Origin: Bacteroidales bacterium
GTDB taxonomy: Bacteria > Bacteroidota > Bacteroidia > Bacteroidales > P3
Length of the DNA: 10,131 bases
Direction: 5' to 3'
Assembly: GCA_017632095.1 (NCBI GenBank)
Contig: JAGBSA010000101.1
Coordinates: forward strand, 1 to 10,131
Shown: piece by piece, positions 1 to 7,131 of the stretch
How positions within the stretch are numbered: the first letter of the stretch is position 1
How the letters are laid out: each line of letters starts with the position of its first letter
Made by a program: the position numbers and the translations under genes
Notes under the pieces: generated by a model
Seen by the model: the letters and a program-made list of their open reading frames with translations, nothing else
What the model was told of the DNA's origin: nothing
Databases searched by the model: none

Positions 1-770
1 AATACCAAGGAGCGGGAAATGATTTCGTGCTTATAGATAATCGAAAGCAGAAATTAAAAATTGAAATCGACCAAATCCAAAGGCTGTGTCATCGCAATTA
101 TGGCATAGGAAGCGATGGTTTAATCGAGTTGGAGAAAAGTTCAACGGCTGATTTCGATATGCAGTTCTTCAATCCCGATGGTTCAAGCGGTATGATGTGC
201 GGCAATGGTGGCAGATGCGTAGTCGCTTTTGCAAACAACTTGAATTTATTCAAAGAAAGATGTGTATTCAATGCCCCTGATGGTTTGCACAAGGCTGAAT
301 TGGTTGATGGACAAGTAAGATTGCAGATGATAGATACTGAAAATCCTATAGTGTTTTCCGATGGTATTTATATGAATACAGGAACGTCGCATTTTGTTTG
401 CTTTGTCGATGATGTAGATTCAATAGATGTTGAAACCTTAGGAAGAAAGCTCCGATTCGATGAAAGATTCACCCCCTACAAAGGTACGAATGTGAATTTT
501 GTATCCATAGAAGGTGAGAATGAAATCAAGATTAGAACATACGAAAGGGGAGTTGAGGCTGAGACATTGGCGTGTGGAACGGGTATAACTGCATCTGCGA
601 TTGCTTACAGCTTAAATCAAAACCGTCCGAATGGAGAATATGAAATCAAAATCAACTCAAAAGGCGGTAGGTTAAAAGTTTGTTTTACCAAAAACGCAAA
701 TAAATTTACTCAAATTTGGTTACAAGGCGGTGCAGACTTTGTTTTTGAGGGTGAAATCGAAATAAGCTAA
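1..770 (+). CDS. dapF: Diaminopimelate epimerase, 5' end missing
   Basis: This cytoplasmic enzyme interconverts LL- and meso-diaminopimelate, the last step before lysine and the source of the peptidoglycan cross-linking residue. The reading frame is open from base 3 and begins YQGAGNDFVLIDNR, the usual DapF N-terminus, so only about five to ten residues lie outside the window; the GTG at 27 is an internal valine, not a start. The two catalytic cysteines of this cofactor-independent racemase are both visible: one in MMCGNGGRC (codon at 198-200) and one in ACGTGI (codon at 573-575). NPDGS and the C-terminal LQGGADFVFEGEI also fit the family. About 255 residues are visible, close to full length. 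It ends 142 bases before the stop of the convergent flippase gene, with a terminator between. Its own promoter and upstream neighbours are not in the window. The identification is very secure. Confidence 0.97.
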   Translation, partial: YQGAGNDFVLIDNRKQKLKIEIDQIQRLCHRNYGIGSDGLIELEKSSTADFDMQFFNPDGSSGMMCGNGGRCVVAFANNLNLFKERCVFNAPDGLHKAELVDGQVRLQMIDTENPIVFSDGIYMNTGTSHFVCFVDDVDSIDVETLGRKLRFDERFTPYKGTNVNFVSIEGENEIKIRTYERGVEAETLACGTGITASAIAYSLNQNRPNGEYEIKINSKGGRLKVCFTKNANKFTQIWLQGGADFVFEGEIEIS

Positions 771-774
771 AATA

Positions 775-840
775 TTTCTTGATTTCAGAAAATTAAAACA
801 AAGATTCGTTCGACTGAAATCAAGAAAGAATTTTCTGAAA
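775..840. repeat. Competing inverted repeats downstream of dapF
   Basis: Arm A at 775-794 (TTTCTTGATTTCAGAAAATT) can pair in two ways. Its bases 775-788 are a perfect 14-base complement of 814-827. Its bases 783-794 are a perfect 12-base complement of 829-840. The two pairings share bases 783-788, so both cannot form fully at once. A small third hairpin (823-827 with 832-836, four-base loop) is also possible. The region is transcribed as the 3' tail of dapF, before the terminator, and could also be reached by read-through from the flippase on the other strand. Whether it is a regulatory switch, an mRNA-stability element or a worn repeat cannot be told from the sequence. The complementarity itself is certain. 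Confidence 0.6.
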
Positions 841-868
841 CAAAGAATCATTTAAGCAAAATAAAGAG

Positions 869-915
869 TTGCCAAATCAAAATCGTGAATAGGCAAATTG
901 ATTTGGCAATTTTTA
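869..915. terminator. Shared intrinsic terminator of dapF and the flippase gene
   Basis: TTGCCAAATCAA at 869-880 is a perfect 12-base inverted repeat of TTGATTTGGCAA at 898-909, with a 17-base loop. On the plus strand the stem is followed at once by TTTTTAT, a good intrinsic terminator for dapF. On the minus strand the stem lies just past the flippase stop codon (913-915) and is followed by CTCTTTATTTT, a weaker but usable U-rich tract. It therefore probably works in both directions between these convergent genes. Confidence 0.85.
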
Positions 916-2106
916 TTTGCTTTTCAAGAATACAATAAATTCGATTGCGAAAGAAATTGTGTAAGACAAGCTTGCAGTTATAGCAGCTCCCATTATACCA
1001 TAACGAGGTATGAGAGTGAATCCGAGAATCAAGGTTGCGGCCAAACCAATGAAAGATGCAATGGTTGTAGTCTTGAAATTGCCTCTTGCGTAAAGGTATT
1101 GTGTGAAATTGCTTGCAGTGCTTAGTAATACGATTCCAAATCCCAACATTCTGATTACATCTCTCACTTCTCCAAATTGGTCTCCGAAAACAAAGCAATA
1201 AACATCTGTTGGAATCAAAGCAAAAAACAATACAGCCAAAAGGGTGAATAATCCGTTTATAAGGCTCATTTTCCAAGTTAAACGTTTGCTTTGAGTTTTG
1301 TTTTCGTTGTTTGAAAGATGCGAATATTGAACCAAGGCAAGTGAAGTGCCAAACAACATTATCGCTTCGCTGATTGAGATTCCGTTTGAGTAGATTCCAA
1401 CAAGGCTTTCCCCACAATAAAAACCTATTATGTAGAAAGACAAACGGTAATTCATGCTTTGAGCAATCGAACCGGCTTGTTTGGTTGCTCCAAGCTTGAA
1501 AAGAAGTTTTGAAAGTGCAAGTTTTTCTTTGGTGTTTTCAGTATTAAGTGTTTTATAATCATCTTTCAAATAATAGATTCCCAAAATTGTAGAAAGCAAA
1601 TAGGCAACTGCCATACCGATTACGCAATCCGTTACGCTGTCAAAAAGAGAAAAGAGATTCAAAACAAAGATGTAGCCAAGTGAAACAAGTGGATAGATTA
1701 GTTTTACGTTGTTTGCCTTCTTTATTTCTTGTTTTCCGAGTAATATGAATTGATTTACCTCACTCAAAGCGGCAAAAACGCCTATCGCTATGCTGACAAA
1801 AATATATTCTGTGGCGATTTGGGGAATGCAAACAAATATTAAAGCAGACAAAACAGCCATCGCCAAAATCCAAACAATGGAAACAGATAGCAAACTGCCA
1901 TTATGCTTGCGCGGAGTGAGGTATATGAGTGTTGAATTGCCAAGAAGGGTAAACAAAAGCAGCAAAAGATATATGTTATAAACGATTAAAGCCTGCTCTC
2001 CTTTGCCTTGCGAACCCAAAATCTGACTTACAAGAATTATTGTAAGAAATCCGAGAACCGCACTTGAGAATTTGGTTATCAAAGTATTGATTATATTTCT
2101 TAGCAT
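913..2106 (-). CDS. Polysaccharide flippase-type membrane protein (Wzx/PST family)
   Basis: Predicted inner-membrane transporter of the MOP superfamily, related to the Wzx proteins that flip lipid-linked oligosaccharides across the membrane. The 397 residues are almost entirely hydrophobic segments, about twelve by eye (for example near 13-30, 41-62, 73-94, 101-123, 136-155, 160-180, 283-300, 352-366 and 370-394). There is a charged loop near 181-200 and the arrangement GIYSNGISISEA near 237-248, typical of the start of the second half of such proteins. The length is at the short end for the family. I chose the ATG at 2106 over the in-frame TTG at 2130 because that TTG lies within the -7 promoter box. 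No glycosyltransferases or other polysaccharide genes adjoin it, so its substrate is unknown. The family call is good; the precise function is inferred. Confidence 0.85.
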   Translation of the reverse strand: MLRNIINTLITKFSSAVLGFLTIILVSQILGSQGKGEQALIVYNIYLLLLLFTLLGNSTLIYLTPRKHNGSLLSVSIVWILAMAVLSALIFVCIPQIATEYIFVSIAIGVFAALSEVNQFILLGKQEIKKANNVKLIYPLVSLGYIFVLNLFSLFDSVTDCVIGMAVAYLLSTILGIYYLKDDYKTLNTENTKEKLALSKLLFKLGATKQAGSIAQSMNYRLSFYIIGFYCGESLVGIYSNGISISEAIMLFGTSLALVQYSHLSNNENKTQSKRLTWKMSLINGLFTLLAVLFFALIPTDVYCFVFGDQFGEVRDVIRMLGFGIVLLSTASNFTQYLYARGNFKTTTIASFIGLAATLILGFTLIPRYGIMGAAITASLSYTISFAIEFIVFLKSK

Positions 2107-2127
2107 AAAGATTCGGTCTGTGAATTG

Positions 2128-2135
2128 CAAAGGTA
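2128..2135 (-). promoter_or_regulatory. -7 promoter box for the flippase gene
   Basis: Read on the minus strand, this is TACCTTTG followed by CAA, matching the Bacteroidota primary sigma factor -7 consensus TAnnTTTG. Transcription should begin a few bases further on, near 2123, giving a leader of roughly 17 bases before the ATG at 2106. I see no clear TTTG-type -33 element at the expected distance. Confidence 0.65.
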
Positions 2136-2157
2136 GTTATTTTTAATGATAAATTCG

Positions 2158-2165
2158 TACTTTTG
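2158..2165 (+). promoter_or_regulatory. -7 promoter box for the HAD hydrolase gene
   Basis: TACTTTTG followed by CAA fits the Bacteroidota -7 consensus TAnnTTTG. The predicted start of transcription is near 2170, about 20 bases before the ATG at 2190. With the opposite box at 2128-2135 it forms an inverted repeat (TTGCAAAGGTA at 2125-2135 against TACTTTTGCAA at 2158-2168, 10 of 11 positions complementary), so two outward-facing promoters are separated by 22 bases. No clear -33 element is seen. Confidence 0.65.
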
Positions 2166-2189
2166 CAATCAAGGTTTAGTTTTACAGAT

Positions 2190-2831
2190 ATGGCAATTAA
2201 AGCATTTTTATTTGATTTTGACGGCGTGATAGTTGATACGGAACACTATTATACTGAGTTTTGGGCAGAACAAGGTAAGATATATTTCCCTGAGTTGAAG
2301 GATTTCGCATTGATAATAAAGGGGCGAAGTCTCAAAACCATATATGACGAATATTTTGTCAATATGCCGCAAGCTAAAATCGACATTGAGAAGGCTTTAA
2401 TCGAACAAGAAAAATCCATGGTCTATAATTACATTGACGGAGTTGAGAACTTCCTTTCACAAAGTAAAGATTGCGTAAAGGTAGCCTTGGTTACGAGCAG
2501 TTCGCAACGTAAGATGGAAAATGTGTATAGGGAATTGCCAGAGATTAAATCAAAGTTTGATGTCATCGTAACGGCAAATGATATTTCTAAAAGCAAGCCT
2601 AATCCGGAATGTTACCAAAAAGCAGCTGAGCGACTCGGGCTTTCGGTTGAAGAATGTATTGTTTTTGAAGATTCTATCGCAGGAGTGGTTGCCGGAAAAG
2701 AAGCCGGAATGAAAGTAATCGGCTTGGCAACAACTGTTGATAAAGAAACATTGTCGCAATATGCCGATAAGGTTATAGAAAACTTCGTAGGACTTAAACC
2801 AAACGATATTTTGACAGAATCATTCCAATAA
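2190..2831 (+). CDS. HAD-superfamily hydrolase, beta-phosphoglucomutase-like
   Basis: A 213-residue cytoplasmic HAD phosphatase or phosphomutase. All four family motifs are present: motif I DFDGVIVDTE with nucleophile D9 and acid/base D11, motif II VTSSS (about 101-105), motif III lysine K136 in SKPNP, and motif IV FEDS with E160 and D161 for magnesium. The helical cap between motifs I and II (about 15-85) places it in the subfamily that includes beta-phosphoglucomutase and small sugar or nucleotide phosphatases. The substrate cannot be decided from the sequence. The ATG at 2190 is preferred because the longer frame's TTG at 2163 lies inside the promoter box, and because MAIKAFLFDFDGV is the usual family N-terminus. 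The gene has its own promoter and is divergent from the flippase; the next gene also has its own promoter 37 bases downstream, so it is probably transcribed alone, perhaps with read-through. Confidence 0.92.
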   Translation: MAIKAFLFDFDGVIVDTEHYYTEFWAEQGKIYFPELKDFALIIKGRSLKTIYDEYFVNMPQAKIDIEKALIEQEKSMVYNYIDGVENFLSQSKDCVKVALVTSSSQRKMENVYRELPEIKSKFDVIVTANDISKSKPNPECYQKAAERLGLSVEECIVFEDSIAGVVAGKEAGMKVIGLATTVDKETLSQYADKVIENFVGLKPNDILTESFQ

Positions 2832-2867
2832 ACACCAAAATCCAATCTTAATTTCGGTTCTTTGTTG

Positions 2868-2875
2868 TAATTTTG
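2868..2875 (+). promoter_or_regulatory. -7 promoter box for the Fe-S/radical SAM/rlmN/ispG operon
   Basis: TAATTTTG followed by CAT matches the Bacteroidota -7 consensus. It lies 19 bases before the ATG at 2895, predicting a leader of about 15 bases. It is the only such box I noticed at the head of the five closely packed genes that follow. A -33 element is not evident. Confidence 0.65.
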
Positions 2876-2894
2876 CATTAAATTGAAGTCAGAA

Positions 2895-3614
2895 ATGAAA
2901 TTAAGCGTTTTTATTCCTTGTTGTGTGGATCAGTTTTCTCCCAAAACGGCTTCAAATCTCATTGGTTTGTTGGAAAGTTTGGGACATGAGGTTCATTATA
3001 ATGAATCACAGACTTGCTGTGGCAGGTTGCTGTATGATAATGGTAATTGGGACAGTGCAAAATTGCTTGGAGAGAAGTTTATAGATGAGTTTAAGGGTTC
3101 TGAATACATTGTGAGTTGTTCAACAGAGTGCGTTGGATATATTAAAAACAACTTTGGTAAACTTTTTTTCAATACAACCAATCACAATTCGTACAAATCG
3201 ATTCGCGACAGGGTTATGGATATAAGCGAGTTTTTGGTTTCTTTTATGCGAAAAACGGATTTCGGAGTTGAGTTTCCTCACAAGGTAAGTTTGCATTCGA
3301 ATTGCAGAGGTTTGAATGAATACAATGTAGAGGAAGAAACAAAGCTGCTTTTACAAAATGTAAAAGGCTTGGAACTTACGAACAATAATACGAATCGTTT
3401 TTGTTGTGGCTTGGGTGGCACATTCAGCATTCATAATGAACCTGTCAGTACGGCTTTGGCAAAGAAAAAAATCGACGCAATTTTGGCTGAGGGCGCCGAA
3501 TATGTTGTCAGCAATGATATGTCTTGTTTATTGCATTTGCAATCTTACATTGATAAGCATAAAATCAATTTGAAAACCATACATCTTGTAGATTTACTAA
3601 TGTATAACAAATAA
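2895..3614 (+). CDS. LutA/LldE-like Fe-S oxidoreductase subunit (CCG domain)
   Basis: A 239-residue cytoplasmic protein of the LutA/LldE (YkgE) family, which in other bacteria is one subunit of an L-lactate-oxidising complex. It has two cysteine-rich CCG repeats. The first has C9/C10, C41-C42 in TCCGRL, and C75 and C79; the second has C137, C170-C171 in FCCGLGGTFS, and C211 in MSCLLHL. The N-terminus MKLSVFIPCCVDQF and C-terminal IHLVDLLM fit the family closely and support the ATG at 2895 over the in-frame TTG at 2883. The length is normal. The usual partners LutB and LutC are not beside it; instead it heads an operon with radical SAM, rlmN and ispG genes, two bases before the next start. Lactate use is therefore not demonstrated, and an electron-transfer role for a different partner is possible. 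Confidence 0.88.
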   Translation: MKLSVFIPCCVDQFSPKTASNLIGLLESLGHEVHYNESQTCCGRLLYDNGNWDSAKLLGEKFIDEFKGSEYIVSCSTECVGYIKNNFGKLFFNTTNHNSYKSIRDRVMDISEFLVSFMRKTDFGVEFPHKVSLHSNCRGLNEYNVEEETKLLLQNVKGLELTNNNTNRFCCGLGGTFSIHNEPVSTALAKKKIDAILAEGAEYVVSNDMSCLLHLQSYIDKHKINLKTIHLVDLLMYNK

Positions 3615-3616
3615 TC

Positions 3617-4570
3617 ATGGAGCAAACTCTTTATCCTTGGGGACACAATCGTCCATTCAATGCTTACTCTAACCACTTTAAGAAAATTTTTGGCACGAGA
3701 CTGCAAAAGCTAAGCGTAGATGCTGGATTTACTTGTCCGAATCGCGATGGCAGTATTTCGACAGGTGGTTGTACTTTCTGTAATAATGCCGCTTTTAATC
3801 CATCATATTGTCAGCGATTCAAAGATATAAGAAAACAAATCGAAGAAGGAATAGAATTTCATGCGTGGAGATATAAACGTGTCAGCAAATACCTTGCATA
3901 TTTTCAAGCATACTCTAATACCTATGCTGATTTGGATGTGTTGAAAGAAAGATATATGCAGGCCTTATCTCATCCCGATGTTGTGGGAATTGTGATAGGA
4001 ACTCGTCCTGATTGCATTGACGAAGAGAAATTGGACTATCTGGCTGAGCTTAATAAGGATTATCACGTTATTGTCGAATATGGTATAGAGAGTTGCTACG
4101 ATCAGACTCTTAAAAGGATAAATCGTGGTCATGATTTTGCTACAACGCGTTATGCAATAGAAGAAACATCGAAGCGAGGTATTACAACAGGAGGACATCT
4201 CATACTTGGACTACCGGGAGAAAGCGAAGAAATGATGTTAAACGAAGCTTCGATACTAAGCGAATTAGGTTTGCATAGTTTGAAATTTCATCAGCTTTTG
4301 TTGGTTAAAGGAACGGCTATGGTGGAAGACTATGAGAAAAATCCAAATGACTTTAACTTTATGTCCTTTGAAAGATATAGTGATTTTATAATAAGTTTCC
4401 TTGAGCGTCTTTCGCCGAATATAGTTATTGAACGCTTTGCCGGAGAGGTTCCTCCAAGGTTTCAGGCCGGTTATAATTGGGATTTGATTCGCAATGAAGA
4501 AGTGGTGGCTCGAATAGAACAAAAGATGCTATCTCAAAATACCTATCAAGGACGTTTGTATAAGAAATGA
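3617..4570 (+). CDS. Radical SAM protein, TIGR01212/YhcC family
   Basis: A 317-residue predicted radical SAM enzyme. Its cluster-binding cysteines are C40, C52 and C55, in TCPNRDG and GGCTFC. This is the CX11CX2C spacing of the YhcC/TIGR01212 group, unlike the common CX3CX2C. The opening YPWGHNRPFNAYS, the GTRPDC segment near 127-132, the VEYGIES and GGHLILGLPGE segments (about 153-159 and 192-202) and the C-terminal RFAGEVPPRF all agree with that family. The biological substrate of this family is not established to my knowledge, so none is given. It begins two bases after the LutA-like gene and ends ten bases before rlmN, so it is clearly co-transcribed. Length and motifs are intact. Confidence 0.93.
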   Translation: MEQTLYPWGHNRPFNAYSNHFKKIFGTRLQKLSVDAGFTCPNRDGSISTGGCTFCNNAAFNPSYCQRFKDIRKQIEEGIEFHAWRYKRVSKYLAYFQAYSNTYADLDVLKERYMQALSHPDVVGIVIGTRPDCIDEEKLDYLAELNKDYHVIVEYGIESCYDQTLKRINRGHDFATTRYAIEETSKRGITTGGHLILGLPGESEEMMLNEASILSELGLHSLKFHQLLLVKGTAMVEDYEKNPNDFNFMSFERYSDFIISFLERLSPNIVIERFAGEVPPRFQAGYNWDLIRNEEVVARIEQKMLSQNTYQGRLYKK

Positions 4571-4580
4571 AATTATTGAT

Positions 4581-5606
4581 ATGAAGAAGTTGTTTGGTAA
4601 AACTTTAAGCGAGTTAAAAGATATTTGCAAAGAATTATCTCTTCCTTCGTTTACAGCCAAGCAAATTGCAGATTGGTTGTATAAAAAAGAGATTTCATCA
4701 ATAGAAGAAATGACAAACATCTCGTTAAAGAACCGAGATATTTTGTCAGAACATTATTCTTTTGGTCTGATAGCCCCGGTCTCTTGTATGACTTCAAAAG
4801 ACGGCACAAAGAAATACCTATATCAATACGGGGAGTTTGATTTTGTCGAAGCAGTTCTTATTCCGGACAAAGAGAGAGCAACTTTGTGTATATCGACTCA
4901 AGTAGGCTGTAAGATGAATTGCCAATTTTGTGCAACAGCTCGCCAAGGCTTCAAACGTAATCTTGATTGCAACGAAATATTAAACATAATCAGAAGTTTG
5001 CCTGAGTATTCCCAATTGACGAATCTTGTTTATATGGGAATGGGAGAGCCGTTGGATAATTTTGAAAACGTGATGAAGAGTATCGAAATACTGACTGCTG
5101 ATTGGGGATTTGCAATGAGCGGACGCAGAATCACAGTTTCAACTTCGGGATTGTTGCCAAGACTGAGAGAATTCTTAGATAATACAAATGTACATCTTGC
5201 TGTAAGTTTACATAATCCAATACCTGAAGAACGCGAATCAATAATGCCGATTGAAAAAGCTTATAAAATACAAGATGTTGTTGAGGTTCTAAAAGATTAT
5301 GATTGGAGTGGACAAAGGCGATTGACGTTTGAATACATTGTTTTTGAAGGATTAAACAATCAAAAGAGGCACATATTGGAGCTGTTGAGGCTTTTAGATG
5401 GACTGAATTGCAGAATCAATCTTATACGTTTTCACACCATTCCAAACACCCCTTATATCTCGGCGACGGAAGAAAGTATGATTAAACTAAGAGACGCATT
5501 GAGTTCGAAAGGAATAATATGTACAATACGGGCTTCAAGAGGTGAAGATATACTTGCAGCATGCGGATTATTATCAACAAAAAAGAAATTGGAGAATGTA
5601 CGATAG
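4581..5606 (+). CDS. rlmN: Dual-specificity RNA methyltransferase RlmN
   Basis: RlmN is a radical SAM enzyme that places a methyl group on C2 of adenosine 2503 in 23S rRNA and of adenosine 37 in certain tRNAs, affecting fidelity and sensitivity to peptidyl-transferase antibiotics. The 341 residues carry the cluster motif CX3CX2C at C110, C114 and C117 (GCKMNCQFCATARQGF). The two mechanistic cysteines are also present: C103 in TLCIS, seven residues before the cluster as in the E. coli enzyme, and C328 in AACGLL. MGMGEPLDN, VSTSGLLP and LAVSLHNP are further signatures. The N-terminal RNA-binding part (about 1-90) is present. The last 11 bases overlap ispG, which suggests translational coupling. 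The rlmN-ispG neighbourhood is also known from E. coli, where only rodZ intervenes. Confidence 0.97.
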   Translation: MKKLFGKTLSELKDICKELSLPSFTAKQIADWLYKKEISSIEEMTNISLKNRDILSEHYSFGLIAPVSCMTSKDGTKKYLYQYGEFDFVEAVLIPDKERATLCISTQVGCKMNCQFCATARQGFKRNLDCNEILNIIRSLPEYSQLTNLVYMGMGEPLDNFENVMKSIEILTADWGFAMSGRRITVSTSGLLPRLREFLDNTNVHLAVSLHNPIPEERESIMPIEKAYKIQDVVEVLKDYDWSGQRRLTFEYIVFEGLNNQKRHILELLRLLDGLNCRINLIRFHTIPNTPYISATEESMIKLRDALSSKGIICTIRASRGEDILAACGLLSTKKKLENVR

Positions 5607-7131
5607 AATACCATCATGGATTGTAAACAATCCGATAAAAAGAAGAAACAGTAAAGAGGTTCTTGTAGGCAATATAGGCATTGGTGGATTTAATCCTGTC
5701 AGAGTTCAGTCTATGACAAATACAGACACGATGAACACCATGGAAACGGTGAAACAGTGTATCTCTCTTGCCGAAGTGGGGTGTGAACTTGTGAGAATAA
5801 CCGCTTCAAACGTGCAAGCAGCTGAGAATCTCTACAACATAAAAAACGAACTCGAAAAAAGAAACTATCAAATACCTCTTATCGCAGACATACACTTTAA
5901 TCCCAAAGCAGCAGAGGTTGCAGCCAAGATTGTAGATAAGGTAAGGATAAATCCGGGAAACTATACCGATAGGAATATTTCAAAATTCGATTATACAGAA
6001 CAAGAGTATAGAGATGAGTTGTCAAAGATTGCTGATAGGTTACAGCCTTTGATAGAAATATGTAAGGAAAACAAGACAGCAATGCGAATAGGCACTAATC
6101 ACGGTTCTTTAAGCAAGAGAATAATGAATCGTTATGGAGATACGCCTTATGCAATGGCTGTGTCGGCAATGGAGTTTGTCAGAATATGTCATGGAATGGG
6201 ATATGACGATTTGGTGCTTTCGATGAAGTCAAGCAACGTTAAGGTTATGAATTACGCAACTCGTATTCTTGCAGCGATGATGCAGGAGGAGGAATTGGCG
6301 TATCCGATTCACCTTGGCGTAACAGAGGCTGGTAATGGCACAGATGGACGTATCAAATCGATGTCTGGTATAGGCAGTTTGCTTGCAATAGGAATCGGAG
6401 ATACGATAAGAGTGTCGCTAACTGAAAAACCGGAAAACGAAATCCCTGTTGCAAGACAAATTGTTGAGGCTTATAAGAATATGCCTTTTGAAAGCAATGG
6501 CGAAGAAGTTGCATTAAAAACCGTGTTTTCAAGGCTTGATAGTGCTAATGCAAGTGAGGAAAAATTAAAACTTTGTTTCAGTGAAACGAATCTTGGTTTT
6601 AATAAACCAAAACTTGATTCTAGCAAATTGTCTTTTGATTCTATTTTGACAAAATCAAGTAAGGGGAAATCACTTGTTCAAATCACTCAAACAGAGGAAA
6701 ATATCGATAAGGCAAAATTAGCAGGCGATGTGTCAGCTCTTATAATGGAAGGAGTGGTTGAAAGTGTTGATTTGATGGATAAAGAATTTGAAGCAGACTT
6801 ACTTCAAGCTACGGGAGAGAAAATCTACAAAGCAGAATTTATTGCTTGCCCTTCATGTGGCAGAACAAAATATGACATTCAGCAAGCCTTGGAAAAGGTT
6901 AAGCAAAGTTGCAGTCATTTGAAGGGATTGAAGATTGCCGTCATGGGTTGCATAGTTAATGGTCCCGGAGAGATGGCTGACGCAAACTATGGCTACATTG
7001 GAAGTAGAGAAAACAAAGTTCATCTTTACCGAGAAGGCAAATTAGTGCATTCAAACGTTGATGAAAAAGATGCAATCGAACTATTGATTTCTATGATTAA
7101 AGAGGACGGAAAATGGCAAGAAGAAAACTAA
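5596..7131 (+). CDS. ispG: 4-hydroxy-3-methylbut-2-enyl diphosphate synthase IspG, short-insert form
   Basis: IspG reduces methylerythritol cyclodiphosphate to HMBPP, the penultimate step of the MEP isoprenoid pathway. In the 511-residue protein the TIM-barrel domain covers roughly 20-285 (NPVRVQSMTNTDT, ADIHFNPKAA, KVRINPGNY, IGTNHGSLS, HLGVTEAG, GDTIRVSLTE). The C-terminal cluster domain begins near 412 and contains C418 and C421 in ACPSCGR, C452 in MGCIVNGPGE, and E459, the fourth ligand. Between them lies an insert of about 120 residues, present in Bacteroidota and plant enzymes but absent from the E. coli form; here it is shorter than I expect for this phylum and partly rich in Ser and Lys. 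The ATG at 5596 is preferred: an upstream in-frame ATG at 5542 would add 18 residues that do not look conserved and deepen the overlap with rlmN. The end overlaps the nuclease start by 19 bases. Confidence 0.95.
   Translation: MYDRIPSWIVNNPIKRRNSKEVLVGNIGIGGFNPVRVQSMTNTDTMNTMETVKQCISLAEVGCELVRITASNVQAAENLYNIKNELEKRNYQIPLIADIHFNPKAAEVAAKIVDKVRINPGNYTDRNISKFDYTEQEYRDELSKIADRLQPLIEICKENKTAMRIGTNHGSLSKRIMNRYGDTPYAMAVSAMEFVRICHGMGYDDLVLSMKSSNVKVMNYATRILAAMMQEEELAYPIHLGVTEAGNGTDGRIKSMSGIGSLLAIGIGDTIRVSLTEKPENEIPVARQIVEAYKNMPFESNGEEVALKTVFSRLDSANASEEKLKLCFSETNLGFNKPKLDSSKLSFDSILTKSSKGKSLVQITQTEENIDKAKLAGDVSALIMEGVVESVDLMDKEFEADLLQATGEKIYKAEFIACPSCGRTKYDIQQALEKVKQSCSHLKGLKIAVMGCIVNGPGEMADANYGYIGSRENKVHLYREGKLVHSNVDEKDAIELLISMIKEDGKWQEEN

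Noticed and set aside
848..1417. A 189-codon minus-strand frame overlapping the flippase gene.
   Set aside because: It is out of frame with the flippase, runs through the terminator hairpin, and its Cys/Trp/Phe/His-rich sequence resembles no protein family.
2163..2189. Extended N-terminus of the HAD protein from the TTG at 2163 (and likewise TTG 2130 for the flippase and TTG 2883 for the LutA-like protein).
   Set aside because: The TTG codons at 2163 and 2130 overlap promoter boxes and would not be in the mRNA. TTG 2883 sits only a few bases after the predicted transcription start. In each case the ATG begins the conserved family N-terminus.
2835..2857. Possible terminator after the HAD gene (CCAAAAT with ATTTCGG).
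   Set aside because: The stem is seven pairs with one mismatch and has no clear T tract; too weak to call.
5542..5595. Upstream ATG for ispG at 5542.
   Set aside because: It would add 18 residues read out of frame through the conserved C-terminus of rlmN, with no resemblance to IspG N-termini.
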